A stretch of 64,000 nucleotides of DNA, taken from assembly GCA_040880485.1 (NCBI GenBank), contig JBBDIJ010000008.1:1-64000 (forward strand), given 5' to 3'. The translations under genes were made by a program, and so were the position numbers. The stretch comes from JBBDIJ01 sp040880485 (GTDB taxonomy: Bacteria; Bacteroidota; Rhodothermia; Balneolales; Balneolaceae). The notes below the pieces were generated by a model. It had not been told where the DNA came from. It was given only the letters and a program-made list of their open reading frames with translations, and did no database searches. This document shows, one piece after another, positions 51,369 to 60,461 of this stretch. Position 1 is the stretch's first letter; each line of letters opens with the position of its first letter.

Positions 51369-53140
51369 TTCAGGATGGCCCCTAGCTTTTTGAGGGTCTC
51401 TTCAGCGGATGCAAGATCTTCCTTCATGTCTGCAAGTGTTGCGACAGGAGCATATTGAATCGTTTCACAACGCTCCAGAAGTTTCTTGAGTGAAGCCTGA
51501 ATGGGGGCGGCTTGAGGCAGTTCTTTGAAGTGGTGAAGTATCTCACTATTGGACAGACCCGCTTCCGGGAGCCCCATTCTGTCGGTCAAAAATCCTGTGA
51601 GTGCCTGGTGAATCAGGCTATATATTCTCTTCGGCCCTGCACTGCCGTCTGCCATCTCCGTTTCGGCCAGATCAAGGCGCTGGCGGGCTCTCTGAAACGC
51701 ATGATAGGATCGTGAGAAACCGGTGTCCGAAAGCAGCCTCTCCTGAAGACGTTTTTGCCGATACCCGATCAGTAGCAAAAAAAGTGGCAGAAGTGAGCCA
51801 GTCCAGAGGAAGACGGTACGAATAGGCGAACCGGAGTCAGGTTTCTGCCAAAGCGCCAGCCCGGTCATCGGTTGCAGGTTGGAAGCAGCACCGGAAGAGG
51901 AGAGTACCCCCCGGGGGTCTCCCCGTACTTCCAGTTCGATAGCGGGGAGGGTGTGCCACGTAAACGTTTCAGAAACAGGATGAAAAACCGGTACCTGTTC
52001 CTCCTGAAGTGTGATTCTACCCGGGTCCAGCGCTACGAAAGTCTGTCGGAAGGTGCGGGTTCCGCTGATGGCTGTCCCCCTTCGATTCAAATCGGTCTCC
52101 TCCTGTGGTGGATAGAGTTCGACTCCCGTTGGGAAATCATATTCCGGGCGGCGGACGAGAGGCAAGTTCCCTTCTCCCCGAATGCGTGTCACCAGCTCGA
52201 CCGGCTCGCCGGCCGAAACCGTCCCGGTGTTTATTTCACGGGTAATATCGAACTGTCCGACAGCGCCAATGGGTAAACCTTCACCCGGTTCATCCAGGCT
52301 TTTTGCGGTGATGGCCTTCGGCTCGGTCTCAACCGTAACCCTGCGTGTATTTGTGCCGAAACCACCGAACATACTCCCGAACGGATCATTGCTTCGGGGT
52401 TGCGAGCGGATGCCGAGATTTAGTGAAAAGGGGGTCAGGGAGAGCTCACCGGCCCGTGAGGGGAAGAGGGCGTAGCGAAGCAGGGTCGCTTTTCGGTAGC
52501 GTACATTTCCCAGAAAAACCGATTCGGTACGTGGTTGCTCGATATTTTGCAGCTCCTCTCTCCAAAATCCATCGGTTCGCCATCCGGAGGCGGGTTGATA
52601 GGAGGTTACCTCTACGCCGTCACGAAAATAGATCACCAGGCTTGCAACCATCTGTTGGCCTACAACAGGTTCCGGGTCGCTAATTTCAATCTCTGCAAAG
52701 ATATCAGGCCGGTCCCCCGCGGGTTCACCGCTTGAACTACGACGGTCCAGTACTTCGACCTGGAGAGGGCGGGTACTTCGGACCTCTCCGTCAATCTCCA
52801 CATCAATAGGCGGGATGGTCCAGTTTCCATCGCTGCTTCCCATGAGTGTATAACTCCAGGATGTGGTTCGGGTGGTTCTCCCATTGACGATCGATATTCG
52901 CTGGCCGCGGGAGGGATATGAGGTCAGGAGCCGTACTCCATTCAGGTCCGGTAGTACCGGAAGCTCCGCACTGTGAAGCGAGTTGCCCTCCAGCTCTACG
53001 GTCAGGGTAAACTGCTCGCCAATAAACACACGGTTCTCGGACAGTCTGGCACTCAGGGTGAAATCCTGTGCAAGAGCCCCGATGGTGGTAGAGGAGAGTA
53101 GAATCAGAAGAGCTGTAGATATTTTACCAATCTCTTTCAT
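51365..53140 (-). CDS. batD: BatD-like membrane protein
   Basis: The 591-residue protein from ATG 53140 has a signal sequence (ISTALLILLSSTTIGALAQ), a beta-rich periplasmic region of immunoglobulin-like repeats (VFIGEQFTLTVELEGNSLHS, PVVGQQMVASLVIYFRDGV), one membrane helix (FLWTGSLLPLFLLLIGYRQK at about 470) and a cytoplasmic tail. The plan is that of BatD in Bat operons. The frame continues upstream to 53236 inside batC without a signal, so the later start is used; it overlaps the batC end by 17 bases. Confidence 0.85.
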   Translation of the reverse strand: MKEIGKISTALLILLSSTTIGALAQDFTLSARLSENRVFIGEQFTLTVELEGNSLHSAELPVLPDLNGVRLLTSYPSRGQRISIVNGRTTRTTSWSYTLMGSSDGNWTIPPIDVEIDGEVRSTRPLQVEVLDRRSSSGEPAGDRPDIFAEIEISDPEPVVGQQMVASLVIYFRDGVEVTSYQPASGWRTDGFWREELQNIEQPRTESVFLGNVRYRKATLLRYALFPSRAGELSLTPFSLNLGIRSQPRSNDPFGSMFGGFGTNTRRVTVETEPKAITAKSLDEPGEGLPIGAVGQFDITREINTGTVSAGEPVELVTRIRGEGNLPLVRRPEYDFPTGVELYPPQEETDLNRRGTAISGTRTFRQTFVALDPGRITLQEEQVPVFHPVSETFTWHTLPAIELEVRGDPRGVLSSSGAASNLQPMTGLALWQKPDSGSPIRTVFLWTGSLLPLFLLLIGYRQKRLQERLLSDTGFSRSYHAFQRARQRLDLAETEMADGSAGPKRIYSLIHQALTGFLTDRMGLPEAGLSNSEILHHFKELPQAAPIQASLKKLLERCETIQYAPVATLADMKEDLASAEETLKKLGAILK

Positions 53141-53846
53141 CCCGGCCAGGCTCCTCATCTGATTCTTTTCTGCGGTCTCGCAGGAGCTCCCGCTCTCTCT
53201 GTTCCAGCGCTTCCAGTACGCTTTCAGCCTCTTCAAGGCTCATCTGTGGCTCTGGCTGCTGATCCCCGTCCGTTTGGGGGTCTCCCGATGGTGGCTGCTC
53301 ATCCTGGCCCGACTCACTCTCCCCGTCGTCCGGCTCCTGCTCATTTTCACTTTCATCATTACTGTCGTCCGACTGCTGCTCCTGCTCCTCGTCTTCCTCA
53401 CCATCGCCATCCTGGTCCTGTTGCTGTTGTTCCTGGTCCTGCTGTTGAAGAATTTGCCGGGCCAGTTCGTAGTTATGACGCGCATCCTCATCCTCAGGCG
53501 AGTTTCTGAGAGAGCGACGGAACTGTTCGGCCGCCTGTTCCAACTCCTCCTGGTCGGCTAATACCCGGCCGATATTATAATCGGCCAGCGCGTGATTTTC
53601 AGGCTCACTCGTCATCGACTTGAACTGTTCAAACGCCCGGATCGCCTCTTCGCTTTCCCCCGCATTTGCCAGCGCATTTCCAAGATTAAAGTGGAGGCGT
53701 GCATTATCGGGATCCGATTCGATTGCTTGTTTATAGAGAGTGGCTGCCTCCGCATAACGTCCCTGATTAAAGGCCTCGTTCGCTTTTTGAGGATCTTCTG
53801 CCTCCGGCAAACTCCATAAAGTTATGAGCAATATCAGCAGAGTCAT
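53124..53846 (-). CDS. batC: BatC-like TPR protein with a long acidic tail
   Basis: The 240-residue protein has an N-terminal hydrophobic stretch, TPR repeats (ANEAFNQGRYAEAATLYKQA, ARLHFNLGNALANAGESEEA, ALADYNIGRVLADQEELEQA), and a low-complexity tail very rich in Gln, Glu and Asp (about 130-210). BatC family members have this plan. It heads batC-batD-batE, each overlapping the next. BatA and BatB (VWA-domain partners), usually just upstream in Bacteroidota, are absent: the next gene upstream is yebC. Confidence 0.82.
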   Translation of the reverse strand: MTLLILLITLWSLPEAEDPQKANEAFNQGRYAEAATLYKQAIESDPDNARLHFNLGNALANAGESEEAIRAFEQFKSMTSEPENHALADYNIGRVLADQEELEQAAEQFRRSLRNSPEDEDARHNYELARQILQQQDQEQQQQDQDGDGEEDEEQEQQSDDSNDESENEQEPDDGESESGQDEQPPSGDPQTDGDQQPEPQMSLEEAESVLEALEQRERELLRDRRKESDEEPGRDERDW

Positions 53847-53968
53847 TATTCGATGATATATCGGTTTATATCGATTGCATTAACAGCTTCCGGCAGGGTC
53901 TGTAACGTCCGGGCCGGGCTGTCATTATGTAAAAACAGATGTTTTTCGCAGTAACCGGCCGGGAGAGC

Positions 53969-54727
53969 TTACAGACTTTCGGCGATGGCCATAGTCTCTT
54001 CGTCCAGCATCATGTTGGTGAAGACGTTGGCTACATCGTCGTTCTCCTCAAACTGCTCCATGAGCCTGAAGTTGGCTCTGGCTGTCTCTTCATCCACCTT
54101 TACCTCCGTGGAAGGGAGCCGAACCAGCTCAGCCGATTCAACCGCGATCCCCTCCTCTTCCAGCGCAGAGCGTACTTCGTGAAGTTTCTCCCGGGCGGTT
54201 GTGACGAGGTAGAACTCGTCTGCAGGCTCTATATCCTCTGCACCGGCGTCGATCGCCTGCAGCATAAACGCCTCCTCATCCAGGTTATCGTCCTTCGCCC
54301 GAATGGCTCCCTTCTGTTCAAAGAGATAGGCAACCGACCCGTCTGTTCCAAGATTTCCGCCCTCTCTGGTAAAGATGTATCGAATTTCTCCCACGGTCCG
54401 GTTGTAGTTGTTGGTGGTTACCTCAATAAAGTATGCGATTCCGCCAGGTCCGTATCCCTCATAGGTGGTCTCCTCGTAATTACCGGTTCCGTCATCCAGC
54501 TCACCAGTCCCTTTTTTGATCGCCCTTTCGATATTATCTTTGGGCAGGTTGACTGACTTGGCATTATCGATAGCAAGGGAGAGGCGGGGATTACCGGAAG
54601 GGTCACCGCCGCCCTCACGAGCTGCAACAGTGATTTCACGGATGTGACGGGTGAACGCCTTGGCACGCTTGGCATCTTCCCGGGCCTTTTTATGCTTGAT
54701 ATTCGCCCATTTCGAGTGTCCGGCCAT
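53969..54727 (-). CDS. yebC: YebC/PmpR-family protein
   Basis: The 252-residue protein shows the family start AGHSKWANIKHKKAREDAKR and the central GGDPSGNPRLSLAIDNAKS and TYEGYGPGGIAYFIEVTTNN. YebC proteins were described as transcription regulators and more recently linked with relief of ribosome stalling on proline runs; which role dominates here is unknown. The length is standard. It is divergent from bshA across about 138 bases and lies 122 bases upstream of batC on the same strand. Confidence 0.95.
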   Translation of the reverse strand: MAGHSKWANIKHKKAREDAKRAKAFTRHIREITVAAREGGGDPSGNPRLSLAIDNAKSVNLPKDNIERAIKKGTGELDDGTGNYEETTYEGYGPGGIAYFIEVTTNNYNRTVGEIRYIFTREGGNLGTDGSVAYLFEQKGAIRAKDDNLDEEAFMLQAIDAGAEDIEPADEFYLVTTAREKLHEVRSALEEEGIAVESAELVRLPSTEVKVDEETARANFRLMEQFEENDDVANVFTNMMLDEETMAIAESL

Positions 54728-54865
54728 CTTTTCTGGATCGAAGTCAACGTTGAGGGTGGAAATGAAGTTACAAATATACGGATCATCAAAATTTTCACAT
54801 AACAGATCGCATTACTGTTCAGTTACACTGGCTGAACCAAACCTGTTACGAACCGGACACAATAT

Positions 54866-56008
54866 ATGAATATAGGTATCGTCTGCTACCCAACCTATGG
54901 CGGAAGTGGGGTAGTTGCCACCGAACTCGCCAAAGGGCTCGCCCTGAATGGGCACAATGTGCATATGTTGAGTTATGCGCGACCTGCCCGCCTCGATACA
55001 TTTCAGGCCAATATTGCCTACCACGAAGTAGACCTGAGCAGCTATCCACTCTTCGAGTATCCGCCCTATGACCTGGCACTGGCCAATGTGATGGTGAATC
55101 TGATCCAGTATGAGAAACTGGATGTGCTACATGTTCACTACGCCATACCCCACGCTACCAGTGCCTATCTGGCTAGACAAATCCTGGGTGAAAAGGCGGC
55201 TCACGTTCCTGTGATCACCACACTGCACGGTACCGATATCACTCTGGTCGGAAGTGATCCGGGGTATAAAGACGTAGTAGATTTTTCGATCAATCAGAGC
55301 AGTGGGGTGACGGCTGTCTCTACCTATCTCCAGCAGGAGACCCTGAAGCGTTTCGATATTAAAAAAGAGATTCGTGTCATTCCCAATTTTATTGACCTGC
55401 AACGTTTTAACAGAAAGGAGTGGTCTGATTTCAGAGAGTCGTTTGGTTATCCCGGAGAGAAGATTGTAGCGCATGTCTCCAACTTCCGGGAGGTGAAAAG
55501 GGTGAGAGATGTGGTAGATATCTTTCAAAGAGTTCTCGCAAGAGGGATCTCTGCGAAACTGTTGATGGTAGGGGATGGCCCGGAACGTAACAAGGCGGAG
55601 ATGCGCTGCAGGGAGCTCGGGATTTGCAGTCATGTTCGTTTTATGGGGAAACAGGAGCAGGTAGAGAAGCTGCTCTCTATTGCCGACCTCTTTCTGATAC
55701 CTTCTGGCAGTGAGACTTTTGGCCTGGCTGCCCTGGAAGCGATGGCATGCGAAGTACCGGTCGTAAGCTCCAATATTGGAGGACTGCCCGAAGTGAATAT
55801 AGATGGAGAAACAGGTTACCTCTGTGACCTCGGAGATGTGGATGCAATGGGGGAGCGATCGGTAGAGATTCTGTTGGATGACGCACTCCATGCACGTTTG
55901 AGTGCCGGTGCCAGGGCACGTGCCGAAAAATTTGAGCTTCATCGTGTGGTCAAAATCTACGAAGAGTACTACGAGGAGATCAGGATCGGCCTTCCGGAGA
56001 GGGTGTGA
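54866..56008 (+). CDS. bshA: N-acetyl-alpha-D-glucosaminyl L-malate synthase (bacillithiol step 1)
   Basis: The 380-residue family 4 glycosyltransferase transfers GlcNAc to L-malate, the first step to bacillithiol. The BshA opening NIGIVCYPTYGGSGVVATEL and DVLHVHYAIPHATSAYLARQ are close to the known family. The E-x7-E-type donor region PSGSETFGLAALEAMACEVP and VVSSNIGGLPEVNIDGETG follow. It suggests the cell uses bacillithiol as a low-molecular-weight thiol. The cysE-cysM-LLM set ends against it, overlapping its last 29 bases; bshB and bshC are not in the window. Confidence 0.93.
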   Translation: MNIGIVCYPTYGGSGVVATELAKGLALNGHNVHMLSYARPARLDTFQANIAYHEVDLSSYPLFEYPPYDLALANVMVNLIQYEKLDVLHVHYAIPHATSAYLARQILGEKAAHVPVITTLHGTDITLVGSDPGYKDVVDFSINQSSGVTAVSTYLQQETLKRFDIKKEIRVIPNFIDLQRFNRKEWSDFRESFGYPGEKIVAHVSNFREVKRVRDVVDIFQRVLARGISAKLLMVGDGPERNKAEMRCRELGICSHVRFMGKQEQVEKLLSIADLFLIPSGSETFGLAALEAMACEVPVVSSNIGGLPEVNIDGETGYLCDLGDVDAMGERSVEILLDDALHARLSAGARARAEKFELHRVVKIYEEYYEEIRIGLPERV

Positions 56009-57026
56009 GGGCTTTTCTAATAGCAGGAGCCACCTTCTCGCCAAAAAGTTCTATCGAGCGCATCACCTTTTTGTGAGGGATGGTTCCAACCGTAAACTGA
56101 AGCAGAAACCGGTCGTGTTCGAAAAGCTCATGCTGGTGAAGCACCTTGTCGACCACCTGTTCGGGAGAACCAACTACATTGGCTCCCTGCAGGGAGGTTG
56201 AATCGTCGAACTGTTGACGGCTCATGGGGGGCCAGCCTCTCTCCCGGCCCAGGCGATCCATCACCTGCTTGAACGCGGGAAAAGATGTGTCGGCAGCCTC
56301 TTTCCAGGTATCTGCAATGAACCCGTGTGAGTTGATTCCAAGTGGCAGCCTTCCATACCCGGCTCTCTCTGCTGCGTTCCGGTGCAGTTGGGCAAAGGTG
56401 GTGAAGCGCGAGGGTGTTCCGCCTATGATTCCAAGGGCCATCGGCAAGCCAAGCGACCCGGCACGAACAGCTGATTCGGGTGTTCCCCCCACCGCGAGCC
56501 AGACGGGAAGCTTTTCCTGTACCGGCCGGGGATAGACTCCCCGTCCTTCGATGGAGGGGCGATGCGTTCCGGACCACTCTATAATCTCCTTTTCACGCAG
56601 CTCGAGGAGCAGCTCCAGCTTCTCTGCAAAGAGTTCGTCGTAGGAAGAGAGATCGTAACCGAATAGTGGAAAAGATTCAATAAATGAGCCTCTTCCTGCC
56701 ATGATTTCGGCACGCCCCCCCGATAGCAGGTCCAGTGTTGCAAAATCCTGGAAGACCCGTACGGGATCGTCGGATCCGAGCACAGTAACTGCACTACTGA
56801 GCCGGATGTTGCGGGTTCTTGCTGCCGCTGCAGCGAGAATGACTGCCGGCGCTGAAGAGAGGTACTCCGGCCTGTGGTGTTCCCCGATCGCATAGATGTC
56901 GAGACCCGCCTGATCTGCAAGTGCCACCTCTTCGAGCAGGTTGCTCATCCGTTCGCGAGGTGAGATCCGCTCTTCGGTACCGGCCACAGGTGTGGCCTCT
57001 GCGAAGGTATAGATGCCAAACTCCAT
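55980..57026 (-). CDS. LLM-class flavin-dependent oxidoreductase (luciferase-like)
   Basis: The 348-residue protein, from ATG 57026 (MEFGIYTFAEATP), is a bacterial-luciferase-like TIM-barrel enzyme using FMN. Family text includes ADQAGLDIYAIGEHHRPEYL, SSAPAVILAAAAARTRNIRL, and GGRAEIMAGRGSFIESFPLF. The frame extends to 57137 inside cysM without homology. The substrate is unknown. It lies 2 bases after cysM and convergently overlaps bshA by 29 bases. Some relatives desulfonate organosulfur compounds, so a sulfur-supply role is possible. Confidence 0.88.
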   Translation of the reverse strand: MEFGIYTFAEATPVAGTEERISPRERMSNLLEEVALADQAGLDIYAIGEHHRPEYLSSAPAVILAAAAARTRNIRLSSAVTVLGSDDPVRVFQDFATLDLLSGGRAEIMAGRGSFIESFPLFGYDLSSYDELFAEKLELLLELREKEIIEWSGTHRPSIEGRGVYPRPVQEKLPVWLAVGGTPESAVRAGSLGLPMALGIIGGTPSRFTTFAQLHRNAAERAGYGRLPLGINSHGFIADTWKEAADTSFPAFKQVMDRLGRERGWPPMSRQQFDDSTSLQGANVVGSPEQVVDKVLHQHELFEHDRFLLQFTVGTIPHKKVMRSIELFGEKVAPAIRKALTPSPEGRS

Positions 57027-57028
57027 CT

Positions 57029-57970
57029 CTATTTTTTTTCTGTGTTTCTGTTTCGGGCTGAACCGCCTGACTGATTTCCGGGACGATCCGGATCGCCAAA
57101 CAGAGGAGAGCTCAGGTACCGGTCTCCGCGGTCGCATATGATACAGACGATCACACCCTTCTGAATTTCGCCGGCCAGACGAATGGCAGCCGAGACGGCT
57201 CCTCCGCTGCTCATCCCGGCAAAAACCCCTTCAGCGGAGGAGAGTTTGCGAGTCATCTCTGTGGCTTCCTCACTGCTCACATCCAAAATACGATCTACCC
57301 TGCGTGCATCGTAGATGGCGGGAAGGAAGTCCGGGGACCACCGGCGAATTCCGGGGATGGAGGAACCCTCCACTGGTTGTGTTCCAATGATGCGAATGTC
57401 CGGATTCTGCTCCTTCAGGTATCGTGAAACGCCCATGATGGTCCCGGTCGTTCCCATGGCGGAGACAAAATGGGTGACCCTCCCCCCGGTGTCTTCCCAG
57501 ATCTCCGGCCCGGTGGTTTGGTAGTGAATCCGGTAGTTGTCGGGATTGGAGAACTGGTCCAGCATTCGGTATTCACCGCTATCCGCCATCTCCTGTGCTA
57601 CGGTTCTGGAGTACTCGATGGACTTATTGGCGGGGGTGAGCAGAACCTCTGCTCCGTACGCCTCCATAGTCTGAATCCTCTCCCGGGTAGAGTCTTCCGG
57701 CATCACAAGGGTCATATTCAATCCCTTCAGCATGGCAATCATCGCCAGGGCGATGCCCGTATTGCCACTGGTCGCTTCCACAAGGTGGTCGCCCGCCTCG
57801 ATCTCTCCCCTTTCAAGCGCGGCTGCGATCATTCCCAGTGCCGGCCGGTCCTTTACACTGCCACCCGGATTTTGCCCCTCCAGCTTACACCAGATCTCCA
57901 CCTCATCCCGTTTCCAGAGATGGTGCAACCGGACCATTGGGGTATTGCCGATCAGCTGGTCGATCGTCAT
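57029..57970 (-). CDS. cysM: cysteine synthase B type (O-acetylserine sulfhydrylase)
   Basis: The 313-residue PLP enzyme makes cysteine from O-acetylserine and sulfide. The PLP lysine is Lys40 in EGQNPGGSVKDRPAL, and the substrate loop VEATSGNTGIALAM and SAMGTTGTIMGVSRYL match; NPGGSVKDR is the CysM/CysK pattern, and the short N-terminus and loop favour CysM. The C-terminal part NRNTEKK is an unusual basic tail. It lies 5 bases after cysE and 2 before the LLM gene, in a likely operon. Confidence 0.93.
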   Translation of the reverse strand: MTIDQLIGNTPMVRLHHLWKRDEVEIWCKLEGQNPGGSVKDRPALGMIAAALERGEIEAGDHLVEATSGNTGIALAMIAMLKGLNMTLVMPEDSTRERIQTMEAYGAEVLLTPANKSIEYSRTVAQEMADSGEYRMLDQFSNPDNYRIHYQTTGPEIWEDTGGRVTHFVSAMGTTGTIMGVSRYLKEQNPDIRIIGTQPVEGSSIPGIRRWSPDFLPAIYDARRVDRILDVSSEEATEMTRKLSSAEGVFAGMSSGGAVSAAIRLAGEIQKGVIVCIICDRGDRYLSSPLFGDPDRPGNQSGGSARNRNTEKK

Positions 57971-57975
57971 TGCGT

Positions 57976-58800
57976 TCAGAGTGTAACTTTGTCTTTATCC
58001 TCGTCTACGAGGTTTACAAATTGTGCTCTGTAGTAGACTCTGGAGTGGGGAGGCACACTTTTTGTGAGCCAGACATTCCCTCCGATCACACTGTGGTGAC
58101 CCACAACCGTCTCTCCTCCCAGGATTGATGCGCCGGCATAGAGCACGACATAATCCTCAATTGTAGGATGCCGCTTGATGGCTGCATCCTCTTTTCGAAC
58201 ACTCAAAGCGCCAAGAGTAACACCCTGATAGATCTTTACGTGATCCCCAACCCTGGTGGTCTCGCCAATCACAATTCCGGTACCGTGATCTATGCAGCAG
58301 TAACTGCCTATTTGGGCACCGGGGTGAATGTCGATGCCAGTTCGGTTGTGTGCGTGAGAAGTGATCATGCGTGCGATGAGTGGGAGATCCCTCTCCAGAA
58401 TGACCCTGGCAATACGATAGGAGGCGAGGGCGTAGAATCCAGGGTAAGATCGCACGACCTCCGCATTACTTCTTGCTGCCGGGTCGCCATCGAACATCGC
58501 CTGTATATCGAGTTTAAGTGCCTTGCGAATGTCCGGAAGTTGCGAGAAGAGTTCGTCTGTCAGTTTTTGGTCTGAACCGGCATCGTGGTCGGTTCTTCGC
58601 TTGAGGATGGTAAAGAACTCCTCTTTGAGAGACTCCAGATAGGATTCGAACTCCTTTGCACTCCGGAACTCTTCACTGCTGAACTCCGGGAAAAGAAAAC
58701 CGAGAAGCCGATTGAAAAAGCCCGATACTACGCCTGGCGATGGGCATCGGGCAGCCTTCAAATGCTCCTCAAAAAGTTCATTCAAACTGGTTTTGTCCAT
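57976..58800 (-). CDS. cysE: serine O-acetyltransferase
   Basis: The 274-residue acyltransferase makes O-acetylserine. An N-terminal helical domain (to about residue 130) precedes a left-handed beta-helix of hexapeptide repeats with the signature SYRIARVILERDLPLIARMI, HAHNRTGIDIHPGAQIG, CCIDHGTGIVIGETTRVGD and GGETVVGHHSVIGGNVWLT. The catalytic His-Asp pair is in IDHGTG. The tail after SVPPHSRVYY is short. It is the first gene of cysE-cysM-LLM, adjacent to bshA, which needs cysteine downstream in bacillithiol synthesis. Confidence 0.93.
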   Translation of the reverse strand: MDKTSLNELFEEHLKAARCPSPGVVSGFFNRLLGFLFPEFSSEEFRSAKEFESYLESLKEEFFTILKRRTDHDAGSDQKLTDELFSQLPDIRKALKLDIQAMFDGDPAARSNAEVVRSYPGFYALASYRIARVILERDLPLIARMITSHAHNRTGIDIHPGAQIGSYCCIDHGTGIVIGETTRVGDHVKIYQGVTLGALSVRKEDAAIKRHPTIEDYVVLYAGASILGGETVVGHHSVIGGNVWLTKSVPPHSRVYYRAQFVNLVDEDKDKVTL

Positions 58801-59074
58801 AGGTCGGGAATCTTCTGACTTCTGGCGGAGCGATTTTGGTTCAGCCCGTCACTCGCCGGTCTGTTCTTGCCTTTGGGAGCTTGAAGATACATAGTTCTTT
58901 GAACTTTTCTTGACGTATCCCATTTGCTTCTGAGGCGTCAAAATGGCGTAAATCTTGTAAAATGATGTCCATTTAGCGGGTGTTGGTTGGGAAATGAGCG
59001 GTAGGAGTGAGATATTTCATATCTGCTTTTAGAGTCCGGAATGGAACACTTTTTTGGAATCAGAATTGAATGCT

Positions 59075-60235
59075 ATGAGATGTAGGATGAAACTGTTATT
59101 GACATTGCTCGGATCTGTGATTCTGGTGCAGTGCATGAGAGCTCAGTCCGTTGGGGAGGAGTTCTATTTTTCACTGCCCGACACCGATCTGGAAGTTCAA
59201 ACCTCGAATGCGCAGGATTTCCGGGTTCAGATCGTAGTCTCAGGACTTGAAGTGCCGTGGGGCGTGGCCTTTCTCCCCGATGGAACGGTATTGATCACAG
59301 AGCGTCCAGGCCGGCTTCGCCTGGTTCGAAACGGAGAACTGCTACCGGACCCGGTGGGGGGTGTGCCTGAAGTCTTCGCCAGAGGGCAGGGCGGATTGCT
59401 GGATGTGGCGATTCATCCCGACTATGAAGAGAATGGCTGGATCTACCTGGCCTATTCGAAGCCCGGTGATGGTGGCGGCAATACGGCGGTTACCCGCGGG
59501 AAGCTGGAGGGGAACCGATTTGTGGATCAGGAAGAGATTTTCTGGGGGGAGCCGAGAACCGGTGCGGGTCAGCACTTTGGGAGCCGGATTGTCTTTCGGG
59601 ACGGATATATCTACTTCTCCATTGGTGATCGGGGATCGATGCAGAACGGGCAGGATCTTTCCAATCACAATGCAACGGTCATTCGACTCCATGACGACGG
59701 GCGGGTTCCGGAGGATAACCCATTTGTAGACGATCCGGACGCGAAGCCTGAGATCTTTGCCTATGGTTTAAGGAATATTCAGGGCATGACGATCCATCCG
59801 GGTACCGGAGAGATCTGGTCTGCAATGCATGGAGCACGTGGCGGTGACGAAATCAATATCATACGGAGCGGGCTCAACTATGGATGGCCGTCCATTACAC
59901 ATGGCGTGAACTATGATGGGTCTCCCATCACCCCCGATACGGCTCGAGCTGGTATGGAGCAGCCGTTCCTTCACTGGACGCCCTCTATTGCGCCCAATGG
60001 CATCGACTTTGTATGGGGGGATCGCTACGAGGGCTGGAGAGGGGACCTGATGGTGGCCACCTTGCGTCCCCAGTATCTCCACAGAGTCAATCTTGACGGG
60101 AACCGGCTAGTGGATCAGGAAGAGCTACTGCAGGGTTTCGGCCGGATGCGTGATGTCGAGATGGCACCGGATGGTTTTCTCTACGTTACGGTAGAGAGTG
60201 GCGGGCGATTGATCCGGCTTCTGCCGGTTCATTGA
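59075..60235 (+). CDS. secreted PQQ-dependent glucose/sorbosone dehydrogenase-like protein
   Basis: The 386-residue protein has an N-terminal signal (MKLLLTLLGSVILVQCMRAQ) and a six-bladed beta-propeller of the GSDH type: LEVPWGVAFLPDGTVLITER, RGQGGLLDVAIHPDYEENGW, GAGQHFGSRIVFRDGYIYFS, PEIFAYGLRNIQGMTIHPGT and MHGARGGDEINIIRSGLNYG. Starts at 59075 and 59087 are both possible (a TTG at 59054 is less likely); ribosome sites are weak. It would oxidise aldose sugars in the periplasm using PQQ; whether the cell makes PQQ cannot be seen. It stands alone. Confidence 0.88.
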   Translation: MRCRMKLLLTLLGSVILVQCMRAQSVGEEFYFSLPDTDLEVQTSNAQDFRVQIVVSGLEVPWGVAFLPDGTVLITERPGRLRLVRNGELLPDPVGGVPEVFARGQGGLLDVAIHPDYEENGWIYLAYSKPGDGGGNTAVTRGKLEGNRFVDQEEIFWGEPRTGAGQHFGSRIVFRDGYIYFSIGDRGSMQNGQDLSNHNATVIRLHDDGRVPEDNPFVDDPDAKPEIFAYGLRNIQGMTIHPGTGEIWSAMHGARGGDEINIIRSGLNYGWPSITHGVNYDGSPITPDTARAGMEQPFLHWTPSIAPNGIDFVWGDRYEGWRGDLMVATLRPQYLHRVNLDGNRLVDQEELLQGFGRMRDVEMAPDGFLYVTVESGGRLIRLLPVH

Positions 60236-60262
60236 CTCGGGCACACTGCCCGCTCTCAAAAT

Positions 60263-60288
60263 AGAGTCATCCCGAGACTCTCTTTTTC
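60263..60288 (+). terminator. intrinsic terminator after the sugar dehydrogenase
   Basis: AGAGTC (60263-60268) and GACTCT (60276-60281) form a 6-bp stem with 7-base loop, then CTTTTTC. It begins 28 bases after the stop at 60235. The pattern is good although the stem is short. Confidence 0.6.
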
Positions 60289-60312
60289 TTCCGATCATTC
60301 AGGATCGGCCCA

Positions 60313-60348
60313 CCCGGGAGATAAAATCGCCTTTCCAGGTCTCCCGGG
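60313..60348. other. perfect 9-bp inverted repeat upstream of yceI
   Basis: CCCGGGAGA (60313-60321) and TCTCCCGGG (60340-60348) are exact complements with an 18-base loop. A T-rich run (TCTCTTTTGTTTTTTT) follows a few bases later, so it may be a second terminator for the dehydrogenase gene or an operator for yceI. It is 114 bases before the yceI start. Confidence 0.5.
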
Positions 60349-60461
60349 ACGGTTTCCGTCTCTTTTGTTTTTTTCTGCTGAGCGGGAACTAAGCGCGCTG
60401 TTGAACAGTTTAATAATATACAATTCAACATTGAACTATAATTTCAAAAAATCAGACCGAT

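Noticed and set aside
53265..53460. repeat-like low-complexity DNA in batC
   Set aside because: It is explained by the Gln/Glu/Asp-rich coding tail of the protein, not by a DNA repeat element.
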